Shown here: piece after piece, positions 10,260 through 22,075 of the stretch
How positions within the stretch are numbered: position 1 is the stretch's first letter
Layout of the letters: each line of letters opens with the position of its first letter
Origin: Prorocentrum cordatum
Lineage: Eukaryota > Sar > Dinophyceae > Prorocentrales > Prorocentraceae
Assembly: GCA_963575745.1 (NCBI GenBank)
Contig: CAUYUJ010015750.1
Location: forward strand, 1-60,000
Direction of reading: 5' to 3'
DNA length: 60,000 nucleotides
Made by a program: the position numbers and the translations under genes
Notes under the pieces: model-generated
What the model was told of the DNA's origin: nothing
The model's database searches: none
What the model saw: the letters and a program-made list of their open reading frames with translations, nothing else

Positions 10260-10636
10260 GGTGGTGGTGGTGGTGGTGGTGGTGGTGGTGGTTTGTAATG
10301 GTGATGGTGGTGGTGGTGGGTTGAGGTGGTGGTGGTGGTGGTGGTTTGGTGGTGGTGTGGTGGTGGTGGTTTGTGGTGGTGGTGGTGGGTTGTGGTGGTG
10401 GCGGTGGTTTGTGGAGGTGGTGCTGGTGGTGGTGATGGTGGTGGTTTTTGTGGTGGTGGCGATGGTGAGTTGTGGTGGTGTTGTTGTTGGTGGTGGTGGC
10501 TGTTGTGGCGGTGGTGGTGGTTGTGTGGTTGATTGTTGTTGTTGTTGTTGTTGCTGCTGCTGCTGCTGTTGTTGTTGTAGTTGGTGGTGGTGGTGGTGGT
10601 GGTGGTGGTGGTGGTGGTGGTGGTGGTGGTGGTGGC
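10148..10636. repeat. (TGG)n/(TTG)n microsatellite, about 490 bp
   Basis: Imperfect TGG repeat with short TTG and CTG patches. On the minus strand it reads as His/Pro/Thr or Gln homopolymers; these frames are not evidence of a gene. Confidence 0.95.
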
Positions 10637-10639
10637 AGT

Positions 10640-10900
10640 GGTGGTAATCGTCGCTGCGTCCCCGTTGTCGCCGGCGCGAGCGCCGGTGCTGCTGGCCGCC
10701 GCCAGCGCCAGCGCCAGCGCCGGCGCTGGCGCCAAGAGGGGGGGGATTGAACCCCCCCACCCCCACGTGAGCTGTTTCTGGTCATCGTCGCTGCGTCCCC
10801 GGCGTCGGCGCTGCTGGCGGCCGCCAGCGCCGGCGCCAGCGCCGGCGCCAAGGGGGGGGGGGGTTGAAGCCCCCCCCCTCCCCCCTTGGGAGGGGAGGAT
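10640..10900. repeat. Tandem duplication of about 130 bp
   Basis: GTCGCTGCGTCCCCG followed by GCCAGCGCCGGCGC and a G run plus TTGAAGCCCCCCC-like sequence occurs twice in a row. The G/C runs pair as short hairpins. Confidence 0.65.
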
Positions 10901-11079
10901 GGGAGGGGGGGGTTCGGGAGGGGGGAGGTTTGGGGGGGAGGGGAGTCCCCCTGGTTTTGATCGACGGCGCCGAGTGTTGGGGGGGGGGCCCACCTCCCGG
11001 TTCGAAACGCGACGCCGAATGTTCCCAAGGCAAACGCCCGTGAAACGCGCTCTCTCCGTTCTCCGAACCCGTGGAAGGA

Positions 11080-11365
11080 TGAGGACGAGGAGGCGGAGTA
11101 GGAGGAGTAGGAGGAGGAGGAGGAGGAGGAGGAGGAGGAGGAGGAGGAGGAGGAGAAGCAAGGAGCAGGAGGGGGAGGAGGAGGAAGAGGAGGAGGAAGA
11201 GGACGAGGACGAGGAGGAGGAGGAAGAGGAGGATGAGGAGGAGGCGAAAGAGGAGGAGGAGCAGGAGGAGAAGGGGGAGAAGGAGGAGGAAAAAGAGGAG
11301 GCGGAGCAGGAGGAGGAGGAGGACGAGGAGGAGAAGGAAGAGCAAGAGGAGGCGGAAGAGGAGTT
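11080..11365. repeat. (GGA/GAA)n purine tract
   Basis: Imperfect purine repeat, + strand purine. It converges with the pyrimidine tract at 11536. Confidence 0.9.
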
Positions 11366-11535
11366 GTGCCACCATTGGGCAGTTCCGTTCGGCTGCTCCT
11401 GGCCCACCCGTTGGCCCTTCGGTGGCCCGCCGACCACGGCGTTGGTACACGAAGGCCTTCAGCTGCCTACAGAGCATGGCCCGGCGGCTTGAACTGAGGC
11501 CGCATGGTGGTGCGAGCACACGCACAGCTTCTCCT

Positions 11536-11757
11536 CCTCGTTATCCCTCCTCCCTTTCCTCCTCCTCCTCGTTCTCCTCCTTTTCCTCCTCTTCCTCCTC
11601 CTCTTCGTCCTCCTCCTCCTCCTCTTCCTCCTTCTCCTCCTCCTCCTCCGTTTCCTCCTCCTCCTCCTCCTCCTTTGTCTCCTCCTCCTCGTCGTCGCCG
11701 TCGTCCTCCTCCTCCTCCTCCTCCTCCTCCTCGTCCCTCCTTGTCCTCCCTCCTCCT
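11536..11757. repeat. (TCC)n pyrimidine tract
   Basis: Imperfect pyrimidine repeat, complementary to the tract ending at 11365 with about 170 bp between. Confidence 0.9.
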
Positions 11758-11764
11758 TCACTCA

Positions 11765-14555
11765 CCAAACACATGCGCGACCTCGGCGCACACACAAGAA
11801 CGAAGAAAAAGAAACATGGCTCGCCCGTGCGACGAGGATCCCGACGCAAACGACGCCCCAGTGCGGCACGCATCTCCGCAACAAATGTAGCAAAGCTGCC
11901 TTGCTTGGGCCCAACCCGCTCGAACAAAGCATGTGTGCCCCGCATGGGGCCTGGATTTCAGGCGAGGGCATGTGCTGCTTCTGTTCCACAGCAGCGTGGC
12001 GCGCTCTCGGCACCAAGAGGCCTTCCAGAGCCTGGGTAGACCGGGGCTCCCACGCCCCAGTGGTCCATCCCGAGTATGGCCTGGAGCCGCAGAGGAAACA
12101 TCCTTGAGCGCCTCTCTTGCGCTGACGGGCATGAGCGTCAATAGTGGCTGCGCGTTCGCACCTTTGGGCCAGGACGCCGGATGCCTCCCGAAACAGAAGC
12201 TCCGCAGGTTGCTGACAAGGAGGGCAACATCGCTATTGGGAGGCTGCGGCGGCGGTGCGGATGGGAAGACAGCGAGACCGCCTGCATCTGGTGGCCCTGG
12301 GGAGCCGCGCATGCGACCAGCTCTCCCTCGATCTCTGGCACGGTTGGGAGCCGACGCGGTGGCCGCTATCTGCCCGCTGGCGATTTCCTCCCTGGCGCTC
12401 TCTGCCCCACAAGGCCCAACTAACCCTCCACTCCCTCCCACTCCCTCCCGAGACCCGCGAGGGGGGTGAAAGAAAGCGGGCCAAAAGTTTCTGAGTCGGC
12501 CAATCTGACTTCTAGGATCGCAGAGCAACGAGCAAATACGGCCACAACTTTTTGCATGCCGTCGACTATGTCCTTGGCGTTTCGTGGATCTGGGTGCAAA
12601 GCGGCCCCTTGGCCAGCATAAACATATGCCGCCCGTTTAGAACCCATGAGAACACCGAACTACGACCTTCTGCCACCGCACTGAAAAGGAAAGTGGGCCT
12701 TCACCATCATAGCCCGCGCCCGGGACAAGGCCCGTGGAACTCTCCCCATACGTGGCAGCTGGGGTTGGAAGGGCGACAGCTCCGACTAACATCAGGCCTG
12801 GCGTCCACCGTTCCTGGTCAATCACTGTGCAAAGTGGCGTTTCCTGGGGCAAACCCTCTTGCCGCCACCGTGCGCGCCACCTCTTCCCCACCGCTCGCCG
12901 ACTGGAGAGTCCCCGGGTGTCGCGGGGCCGCGCCGTACGCAGCTGCTCATGCAATGGCTGCATCACTTAACTGGACCAGCCCATGTGTGAACACAGAAGC
13001 CGCCACGTAGCCAAGCGATGGCATGTGGACCCAGGTGGTCAAGCTCCATGGGACACGAGGAAAAACACAAGCCACCAGGTCATGGACAGCTGCCGCTGCA
13101 AGACCGCTGCCGCGGTTAATGCGCATGGGAAACATGATTGGCCCTGGCCCCTCGTCAGTGGTCACAACAGAATACGCGGTGCCATGCTGCGCCGGGCATT
13201 CTTTCACAACGCTGGCACGAATCCCTATCTGACTTGCCGTGGCAGGCCTGCGTGGCCAGACTCCAGTGCTGCTGGCAGATGAGCGACCTTGAAAGACTTT
13301 CTGCGGCTCTCCATCCAATCGTCCGGCGAGGGGGGCTGCCGGGAAAATGAGACTTTGCCCTGGCAAGCTCCCCCTGCATCTGCCCGAACGCCATTGCACT
13401 TGAAAGACAACCAGGAACTCTCGAAGCCGAAGCCGTCTACTGGGCCTGTCATGGCGCCGACGCTCTCAGGTCGACAGTTCAGCCTCCGTTAGCTCCTGGA
13501 TAGGGAGGAGGACTGCATGACCGGGAGAACAATCAACGGTCTATGGCTTCTTGGCCTGGCTCAAGTCTGCCGCCCCTTGCCAGCGCGCTCGGGGGAGCGC
13601 GCGGAGGCCTGCAGAGCCTGACCGCGCGAGCCCACCGTCCACGCACTTGCGCACTATACAGGCGCAGGGGGCCCATCTGGTCCCCTACCTTGGCGGCCCC
13701 AACGTCGAGCACTATGGAACCTCCTTCCTTCTGCCTGGGAAAGCCACGCACGGCGGCCCGTTTCAGACCATGAAGCCGCCCCCTCGTCAGTCAAAACATT
13801 CCTGGACCCCGCAGGGCTGCGGCCTGCGGCCCCGCTCCCTGGGTTCCTCCAACATTTGCTCCCGCTTTCATGGATCTAATCAGCTTCGAGGGCCGTCGTG
13901 AATATGTGCGCGGGCGCCTCGAGGCAGCGGCCGTCGCCCTGTCTCTCGTTGGCACGAGAGCCACTGCCTAGCGACTTGGTCACAGACTTCCCTGGTAGCA
14001 CTAGTTCAGGCCTGCGCGCAATTAGTTCTTCAGCGCGCTCCAACGGCGATGAAACAAAGTGCGCCGTTTTCACTGCAAGCACAAGCTCTAGCTTCTGGTG
14101 GCCCGCAGCCAGGATGCGCCACGGTTTGCCAGGCTGCCCCGCCCCCCCCCCCCCTCGAACTTGAAGATGCCAAGCACCTGTAAGTGTGCGGCGCCCACAA
14201 CGTTGCGGGCCATGACTGCGGGCGCTGTCTCGCCAGCGACGCGAGCGGCACGGGCGCGGCGACTTTCGCCGTCGCAACTGCCGGCAAGCGCCCTGGAAAT
14301 ACTGCGCCATCCCAATAGGAGACCGGCGCAGTCGCTAAAAAAAGGCAAGCGACCCCCATCCATCATCGGGGTCGGCATGCCAGCGGGACAAGCTGCATGG
14401 GGAAGGCGCCCCCTGCCCCCTGGGCCAGAAGGTGAACGCGCGAGGTCGGTGAACTTGCGAGGTCCCCGCAAAGCTTCGGAAAGTCTGACAATCATCGCCC
14501 CCGCGTCGTCGTGCGTCCCTGGGGCAAAATTATTGTATATTCATGCCGTGAACTC
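11765..14555. other. Stretch downstream of LINE-2 remnants, identity unclear
   Basis: Lies where the RT palm, RNase H and 3' end of LINE-2 would be expected on the minus strand. The minus frames shift repeatedly (12420-12647, 12947-13399, 13876-14310), and I find no certain RT or RNase H motif. It may be decayed LINE-2 ORF2 or unrelated sequence. Confidence 0.3.
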
Positions 14556-15748
14556 AATTAGTCGGTATCCAGTTCCCATTTCGCGCCCAAGTCTCGCCCA
14601 CTTCTCGCCCACACCCTGAAAACAAATTAGATGAAATCGATGGGCCTCGCATCAGAGATCTCTGGCCTCCCCGTGAAGACCACCTTCGAAGGCCACGTGA
14701 AGGGGGCGTCAGATTCCGACTCACAGATCGGCAATACACCCAGGAGCATGAGGTCGGCTGCTCTCGCCAAAAACGATCCAGACCCTGGGGTTGGCCCCAT
14801 CGACGCCGAGCCCCGCGCCGTGCCTGAATCGTTCGAAGGGCCAGCCGAGCTGCTCCAACGCCGGCCAGGGGAGAAACGCCTCGTGGGCCTCGAGCGCCTG
14901 AGTATCTGGCGAGCGCGACTTCGCCCCCTGCCACTAGACGCCCCACTCATCCGCAAGCTCCTCGACGACATGGCCGCCCAGCGGCGGGAGAACTGCCTCA
15001 TCCGTGGGCGGCTTACTCTGCCGATTGCACGATGTGCCCGCAAGCTTCTTCACCTCCTTGTCGCACCAACTTCTGGGCGCGCGGCTGGCCTTTCCACGGA
15101 TGGTCGAATCTACCCTTCTAGCTCTCTCATCAGTTTGAGCCACATCTTTACGTAACATGAAAAGCACTGGTCGCTATCTTGCGAGGCCGCCAGGACCAAC
15201 TGGAAATTTACGTTCGATGTCATGGGCTCTGAGTCCAAGAGGCCCTGCTGTAGCTCCTGCACGCGGTCTATGGGCCCCCCCCCAATGGTCCGTCAAGCTC
15301 AGGCCCGGGATTGTCCAGCGCGACGGCCGCCCTCAATTTCAGCGCCCCCGAGGTCCTTCAAGCTCTGGGAGCTGGCGCGCAGTTAGCGCGCCACCAGCGT
15401 TCCAGAATGGTGCGTAGCGGGGCCCTGGCCGTCTGGGATCCCTGGCCCACTCCAGCGCACCTACTGCGGGAGTTGCCGACGACGTCGCGCTGTTCGCATG
15501 GGTTGGTTCCCGCGCGTCGAAGCCGCTCGCCCTGAGCTGCCTCGAACGCCAGAAGATCTGGGATCTGCCCGGCACCGCGCGACTCGTTCGCCTCCGGGTG
15601 ACCCCGAATGCGTCCAATAATTCCCCTTATTGGAAAGAGGGGGGGGAGTGGGCGGGCGTTCTCCCAAACCTCGCCGCTGCGGCCGAGACGGAATCCCCGG
15701 GTCTCGAGGAGGACTGGGGCGCGGGGGGCTGAGGGGCCGAGTGCAGAC

Positions 15749-16100
15749 CAGCCGCCGCCTTGACCGCCATGGCCATGCCCTGCGACGCGATGAAAACTCC
15801 CTGCGTTGTTGTTGTACGCGGGCCCGTTGGAGTCACTGTGACAGCACCTAGCCGTTTGAACCCGCGTTGAATGACGTCCGAGCGCACATCTATATTGAAG
15901 CCCACATCCACGACCCAGGGAATGCTCGGATTTGCCCAACACGCGTGCACCCATGCAACGAGATCCAGTGGATGCAAGAATCGACAATGGCCCAAACGGA
16001 CTGCGCAGAGATCCGGGCTGCGCCGCAGGCCCAGAAGCGAGAACACGATCGGGAACAGCTCGAGCTCGGACACATGTCCTCGCCCCCCAGCCAGTCCGCG
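15749..16100 (-). pseudogene. LINE-2 endonuclease (EEP) remnant
   Basis: Minus-strand frame with GLAGGRGHVSELELFP, then IPWVVDVGFNID at about 15887-15926 and VTVTPTGP and VFIASQGMA. These correspond in order to the central strand, the catalytic D-x-N strand and the last conserved strand of apurinic-like endonucleases of LINEs (LINE-1 here has PWVIVADWNNEP and MYDFAIVS). Indels break the frame near the expected IDY motif. The enzyme family nicks target DNA to prime reverse transcription; this copy cannot be functional. Confidence 0.55.
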
Positions 16101-17154
16101 CTGAGTTTGCCAGCGCGCGTTTACACGCGCTGACTGCAGGTGCAAAGTGGGGCCGGACCCCGCGGAATCCCCAGCCAGGAGGCCCCTCGAAGAATCGGGC
16201 CCAAGTCTTCCTGTCCCGCAAAAAACCAAGCGCCGCCGAACCAATCTCGACCTGCCAAGTGCGCGAGTTCCTGGAAGGTGTCTCAGGAGTTGGCGTCCGA
16301 TGTACAAACGCCTCAACACTATTGTCCCTGATCGTCTGGCTCAACTTCCAGGAGGTCGGGTTCGTCTCGCTTCTCGCATCGCTCGTCATCTTGCCGGAGA
16401 AGCTCTTCTTCCAGAGCCGTGGCCTCCCATCGACTGCGTTCATCGCGCTGTGCTCTGAGACTGCTTGCGCGACGCTGGAGCAATGGCCCGCCCGCGCGGC
16501 CCAGTGCCCTGCGCCGTCGCATCTCCAAAGCCTTGGCGCGCCACGCCTCATCCTCCGACCAGCCTCGGGATGCGGTCTACCACTCGGCGCAGCGGTCCAA
16601 TTTGATATGCTGCGTATAGTTGTAGACGTGTCTATCGCTCCACTCCAGCCAATCTCTACTGGCTGCACCTGAGTTGTGCGTCAGCGCGTCGGGGTGGCAC
16701 CGCGCCGCAGCTTGGCCCTCGCGTGGTCGCCGCAGGCGGGCTTGGTCTCGCCGACCGCGGAGGCTGTTGCAAGGTTCCCCCGCGTCGCCCGGCGGGCCCC
16801 CTGGACCTGACTGGCTTCGCGTTTTGACGCGCGGCGGCAGAACCCCCCAGAGAGCGGCGCCCTCTGCCGAGGCACCGTGGTGACCGGCGCGCGTCGCCGC
16901 CAGGCATTCCGCGCGGCTGCGTTCTGGCCGCTTGAACTGCCAATGCAGCTTCGAGCCTGACACAGCGGCGCGCGCAACCGCAGTGGAGGGAAGCCCGTCT
17001 TCGCGAAGGTGACGCGGCCACTGAACTGCTCGAGGTCTGACCGCGCGAGCGCCCGGCAAGGGTGGGCCGTCTGCCGCGCCCGGGCGGTGAAGCACCGCGG
17101 CGCGCAGGCCCTTCGAGACGAGGCCGCCCGTCCAAGCGGCGCCCGCCTACGTTG

Positions 17155-17172
17155 GATATATATATATATGTG

Positions 17173-17223
<51 letters not shown>

Positions 17224-17261
17224 ACGTATATGTATATATGTATGTATATGTACATATACTT

Positions 17262-17305
<44 letters not shown>
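17155..17305. repeat. (TA)n microsatellite
   Basis: About 150 bp of TA repeat with TGTA/TACA interruptions, within LINE-2. Confidence 0.95.
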
Positions 17306-17307
<2 letters not shown>

Positions 17308-17609
17308 GCCGCTGCTCGGCTCGGAGAAGCACCGCTGGCGCGCCCGGCAAGGGGCCCCCTAGAAGCCGACCCCAGTAAAGGAAGTTCCTCAACGCGGTCG
17401 TTTTTCTCGGCCCACCAACCAATGCCCACCCACGTCGGAAATGCTGGAAATTCGCCGGCCCAACGGGCCAGAGGCGTGCTAAGATCTCCGGTAACTGGTT
17501 AACAATTGTATTGTACTAGTTCGCGCGCGCGGGGCGGCCCCTGGGGGTCCCCCGGCGAAAAGTACCCCGCCCGCCGCCTGACCAGGTCCCGCCCGGTTCA
17601 ACTCAGAGA

Positions 17610-18230
17610 TGGTTTTCCTTCTGGGTGCGGCCTCTCAGGCCGCCCTGAGCGCGCCAAGAGTGCCCCAAGAGGCCCCCAAGACTGCCCAAGAGGCCCCCGA
17701 GACGCCCAAAGAGCGCTCGAAGACGCCGAAGATGACCCCAAGACGGCCCAAAAGGCCCCCAAGCCAGCCCAAGAGGCCTCCAAGACGCCCCAAGAGCCTT
17801 CCAAGAGGCCTCCGAAGAGAGCCCCAAGAGGCCAAAATCGTTGATTTTCATTGGTTTTTTCTATGTTTTTTGTGTTCTGGCTTTTTCGGCTTCCGGACGC
17901 TCCAAGACGGCCCAAGAGGCCCCCAAGACCGCTCCAAGACGGCCCACGAGGCTCCCAAGACGGCCCCGGAACGGCCCAGGAGGGCCCCCAAGACGGCCCA
18001 AGTGCCGCCCAAGACGGACCAAGAGGCCCCAAGACGGGCCCAAGAGGGGCTCAAGAGGGGAACCGAGAACTGAAAAATCGAGCCCTCCGCCCCAGAAGGC
18101 GCCCAGGAGGCCCCAAAAAGGCCCCAAGAGGCCCCCAAGAGGCCCCCGAGACGCCCCAAGAGGCGCCCAAGAGGCCCAAAAGAGGCCCCAAGAGGCCCCA
18201 AAACGGCCCCCAAAACTCGGCTAGCCCACA
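17610..18230. repeat. Degenerate CCCAAGAGGCCC minisatellite
   Basis: Irregular 12-15-bp units of CCAAGAGGCCCC and CCAAGACGGCC, broken by a T-rich insert at about 17840-17885. Open frames run through both strands (Lys/Pro-rich on +, Trp/Gly/Leu-rich on -), as expected from units near a multiple of three. Confidence 0.85.
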
Positions 18231-18289
18231 ACAGTGCGACAATATGGGCCGGCGGAATGAGCGAAGCGATTAAATAAGCCACCCGCCCA

Positions 18290-19490
18290 TCCATGACCCA
18301 CCCCAGCTGGAAATATCGAAAATTGCGATGCCGTCGCTAGATCCACTCGCGCGGCCCTGGAAGACGCCGCTCTCGACTGTCCAGCACCCCTGGCCAAAGT
18401 GGCCACGAGTAAATGCTGTCGGATATGTCTTGCATGCCAGCTAACGCGCGCGCGTGGATGGTGCTTCTGACGATGGTTATAGAGACTGCCCCCCTCCTTC
18501 TCGCAGCCCGCCTTCTGCTCAAGCTGGGACTTGGCCGCGGCCGCCGTGGATAGCGCTTCGCCATTGCCACCTGTCTTGCCCGCTGGCTTCTCGGATTCGC
18601 CCTCGCGCTCGCCCCCCAGTCGAGGAGATGCCTGCTTGCGGCCGGGTGTGGCAGGCGGCCAGATTTGAGCCTCACCTACCGCGGCCTCGGTGCCGGACTT
18701 GTGCAACGCTTCCTTCCGCCCGGCTGCCCCCGCTCGATCCCATGGGCTGGCCGCGTCCTCGAGCTGATCCATGTCGATAAGCCCGCCGTCGTCCAAGTCC
18801 AGCTCGAAGCCGCCGGGACGCTACGTCAAGTCAGGCTTGGTCTGGCTAGCCTGCGACTTCGCATCTTTCACGATGGCGATGGCACGCAAGCGCAGCACTG
18901 CCGACTGGCATGTTGAACGGGCGAGCTCCAAACTCTTGACGTCCTGATCGGCTTCCAATTGGGCCACGCCGACTTGCTGTTCGAGCCGTTCACACATACC
19001 GATGCTTGTCTTGAGCCTGGCCTCTGCGCGGTCTCAGAGCACCTTTGCCATTCCCACCGAAACCCCAATGCATGCTTTGGACGGTCGGACGTCGCCAAGC
19101 TGGGCGTGGTAGGTGGCCGCCGCGGAGTCATCCCTCGCGCCCTTGAGGTCCACAAGCTGGGCGAGCTTGGGCTCTTTGGCCCTTGAGGTTCACAAGCTGT
19201 CGCCGATCACCTCGGGGCGAGGTTGGACTGAGACCCAGTTGCCCGAACGCAACGCGGAAGAGCCTCGTCCAGGTACTTCGGGAAACCGCTCCACCTCCCA
19301 CTGGCTGTGTTGTTTCCACCACGGGGGACAAACGGGAGAACGAACACAACGAAGAGGACGAGGCGGGCATGGAGCCGGCCGGCGAAATAATGGGACTGCG
19401 ACAGTGCTTGCACCACCCCCACCACACGCGGACTCTTGCGCAGCCGCACTTGTCAACATTGGCGAGCTGCACACCTCCACCTTTAGCCAT
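18290..19490 (-). pseudogene. LINE-2 ORF1 remnant (zinc finger and coiled coil)
   Basis: Near 19420-19460 the minus strand reads KCGCARVRVWWGWCKHC, matching LINE-1 ORF1 CGCARNEERWQWCKHC in spacing and at 11 of 16 residues. The first half of the finger (W-R-C) survives in another frame at 19471-19479, showing a small indel. Downstream a helical segment ERLEQQVGVAQLEADQDVKS and an acidic stretch DLDDGGLIDMDQLEDA mirror the LINE-1 coiled coil and its DFDLGLLSDMPEG region. Several stops interrupt it. Confidence 0.6.
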
Positions 19491-19577
19491 GTCCGAGGAG
19501 GGAAGCTGCAACGTGCCCCATCGACTGTTCGAGGCGTCGTCGAAGAGATCGGGAAACAGTGCGCGAGAGGCGCCCTC

Positions 19578-19633
19578 CTTGGGCCAAACACCCCGTTGTG
19601 AGCCAAAATGGCCGGAGCCAAAATAGCTACGGC
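19578..19633 (-). other. Three stacked DinoSL relics at the LINE-2 5' end
   Basis: Minus strand, 5' to 3': CCGTAGCTATTTTGGCTC (19615-19632, one mismatch to the leader, missing AAG), then a copy with GCCATTTTGGCTCA and a 2-base gap (19596-19615), then TGTTTGGCCCAAG (19578-19590, three mismatches to the last 13 leader bases). Fidelity falls with distance from the 5' end, as serial trans-splicing and retroposition predicts. Confidence 0.8.
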
Positions 19634-19912
19634 CCCTTGTCTTCTTCCTCCTCGTCCTCCTCCTCCTCCTCCTCCTCCTCCACCTCCTGTGTAATCATCC
19701 TCCCTTCTTCTCCTCCTCCTCGCCCTTTCTCCTCCTCCTCCTCCTCCTCCTTCTCCTCCTCTTCCTTTTCCTCCCCCTCCTGTTCTGCTGCCCTCCTCGT
19801 CCCCCTCCTTCTCCCCCTTCTCCTGCTCCTCTTCCTCCTCATCCTTCTCATCTTCCCTAATCGTTCCTCTCCCCCCCCTCCCCCTTCCTCATCGTCCTTC
19901 TCATCATCCTTC
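19634..19912. repeat. Pyrimidine tract (TCC)n
   Basis: Imperfect TCC repeat directly upstream (minus sense) of the LINE-2 leader relics. Confidence 0.9.
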
Positions 19913-19914
19913 TT

Positions 19915-20680
19915 TCTGGGGGGCGGGGGGCAAAAATAGTATCAATGACCTTCCGCGGTGGGGGGGATCCCATCAGCGCTCCACGGTTGAAGAAACACCT
20001 GGCCCTCGGACAAAAACTGAGGAGGCGCAGACGCGGGGTCCCCAAGGCGACGTGTCATTGATACTCGTTTCGCCTCCCGATTTCTTCCTTCTTTCCCCCT
20101 TCTCTTCGCTCCTCATCCTCGGGAGTCTGCGGCCAAACGACAAGCCTGCCCCTGGAGTGCTAACGGAGCAAGGTTTCGGACGTCCACAACGGTGGATTCA
20201 GATTGCAACATACGCGTGCAATCTCAAATGTCCTGACCCCACCGTAGTCGCCTGCAGACTATCAACCATCCCGCCAACAAATCGTTCGCACGGCTGCCAT
20301 TGGGGGGGACGGTTCCCTGAAGATCGGGGTCACGGCCCTCGTGTTCGGGGGCCCTGTGGGCTGGGAGGGACCCAAACATGCAGACCTGGGCGAAACGCCT
20401 CCGGGAGCCCCCTCCCCCACGCCCCCCCCCGTCTCCACGGCGGCGTGCGCGCTCGTCCACAGACGCCGCCCCGTCCAGGCCGCCCGCTGGTGTGCGGCAC
20501 CAGCAGCTTCGTCTTGATCCCCGGCAGGCGCCCGGGGATGGGCGCCTGCTTGCAGATCACGGGCAGGCGGCCGGGGTGCTTCTCCCGGAGCCTGGCGGCG
20601 ACCGGAGGAAAGGGCGGGGCGCGATCCACCGTCGCCCGCCCGAACGAGTACTAAACGGGGGGGTCAGAAGCGAACAGGGT
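19915..20680. other. Unassigned stretch
   Basis: Contains an inverted pair ATAGTATCAATGACC (19937) and GTCATTGATACTCG (20053). A plus frame 20052-20654 is open but shows no recognisable domain. Confidence 0.3.
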
Positions 20681-20684
20681 CCCG

Positions 20685-20749
20685 CCTCCTCCTCCTCCTC
20701 CTCCTCCTCCTCCTCCTCCTCCTCCTCCTCTTCCTCCTCGTTCTCCTCC
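20685..20749. repeat. (CTC)n microsatellite
   Basis: Pyrimidine triplets on the + strand. Confidence 0.9.
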
Positions 20750-20923
20750 AGAATTCAATCCTGAGACGGGGGGGCAGAGGCCACGGGGCCACTCCTTCCC
20801 CGAACCACGATCCATACACAGAAATCTGAAGGAGGGGGGGTCTGGACCACCTTCCCAGGAAACATAATTCCCCACCCCCTCAAAACCCCCCCAATACAGG
20901 CATTCGAGGTTCCCCCTTGGCAA

Positions 20924-20946
20924 CGACGACGACGACGACAAGGACA

Positions 20947-20980
<34 letters not shown>

Positions 20981-21060
20981 CGCCGCCGCCGCCACCGCCG
21001 CCGCCGACGTCGACAGCGTCAGCGTCAGCGGCGGCGCACGTGTCGCCGGCGCCGCCGCCT
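20924..21060. repeat. (ACG)n grading into (CGC)n
   Basis: ACG triplets change to CCG and GTC-rich triplets, all with period 3. Confidence 0.85.
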
Positions 21061-21109
21061 GATGCAGGCATTATGCGAGGGCTCGCTCCACCTCTTTTAA
21101 AATCCTATT

Positions 21110-21770
21110 AGGGGTTCGATCCAGCTCTGAAGGGATCCTGCTACTACAGCTGGATCCAGCTCTCATCGAATCCTCCGAGTGCTCGGTCAATCAAGCTGGA
21201 AAAGAAACCCACACTGGCTGGAACCAGCTCAACTGAATCCCACCATGGCTGGATCCAGCTCTGCTGGATCCAGCTCTGCTAGATCTCAATCCAGATTTGA
21301 CCCAAGGCTGGGTCCAGCAATAATAGAATCCTCTCAAACTTCGGTCCAGCTCCAATAGAAACATACGATGCTTTGGCTCCAACTCCGAAAAATCTCACTC
21401 AAGGCCGGCCCAGCTCGAATCGGGTCCCACTAATGTTGGATCTCGCTCAACCAGAATCTGTATAAAGCTGGATCCAGCTCTCATCTAGTCTCACTCAGGC
21501 TCGGTCCAGATCTAGCCAAATCCTGCGAGGAACCCATCCAATTGTCATCCCATCCTTCAATAAATCGATCACGTTCGCTACTCTTCCTTATGGGTCGACA
21601 CGGCTCTAGAAACACCCACTTAAGGCTCGGTCTATTCCTCACAAGATCCCACATGGGCTGGATCCAGCTCTAACAGAAACTCTCGAAAGCCCGATCCAGC
21701 TATAATGGAATCCGGCGGAGTTTCGATCCAACTTTAACCGAACCCCACTAAGGCTCGATCGTCTCTGCCA
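21110..21770. repeat. GGATCCAGCTC minisatellite, units near 40 bp
   Basis: About 16 diverged units of a GGCTGGATCCAGCTCT..AATCCCACT pattern. The core GCTGGATCCAGC is a perfect 12-bp palindrome. It is less GC-rich than its surroundings. Confidence 0.8.
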
Positions 21771-21774
21771 GCGC

Positions 21775-22015
21775 CGCCGTAGGCGTCGTCGCCGTCGTCG
21801 TCGTTAGCGACATCGTCGTCGTCGACGTCGTCGTGGTCGACGTCGACGTCGTCATCGTACGCGTCGGCGTCTTCGTCGTCCTGGGCGTTGCCCTCGTCGT
21901 TGTCGTCGTGCGTCGTCCGTCCGTCCGTCCGTCCGTCGTCCGTCCGTCCGTCCGTGCGTCCGTCCGTCCGTCCATCCGTCCATCCGTCCGTCCGTCCGTC
22001 CGTCCGTCCGTCCTT

Positions 22016-22050
<35 letters not shown>

Positions 22051-22075
22051 CGCATCGTTTGCTGTCGACGTTTTT
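21775..22075. repeat. (GTC)n and (CGTC)n microsatellite
   Basis: GTC triplets on both sides of a (CGTC)n core (about 21908-22017). Confidence 0.95.

Larger units (their letters stand above)
14560..19633 (-). pseudogene. LINE-2, decayed non-LTR retrotransposon
   Basis: Read 5' to 3' on the minus strand: three stacked spliced-leader relics (19578-19633), an ORF1 remnant with the same zinc-finger signature as LINE-1 (18290-19490), an endonuclease remnant (15749-16100) and a weak RT finger remnant near 14560-14630 (phrase FRVWARSGRDLGAKWE). Stops and frameshifts interrupt all of it, and a minisatellite (17610-18230) and a TA tract (17155-17305) lie within. The 3' boundary is not identified. The order of parts matches LINE-1, so homology is likely although the sequences are far diverged. 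Confidence 0.6.

Noticed and set aside
15466-15500. Plus-strand VADDVALFAW resembling an RT YADD box
   Set aside because: A stop lies about 20 codons upstream, no other RT motif is near, and the GAC GAC GTC GCG words are common in GC-rich DNA. The neighbouring LINE remnants are on the minus strand.
17598-18294. Trp/Gly/Leu-rich and Lys/Pro-rich frames
   Set aside because: They are translations of the CCCAAGAGGCCC minisatellite in opposite directions, with no non-repeat sequence.
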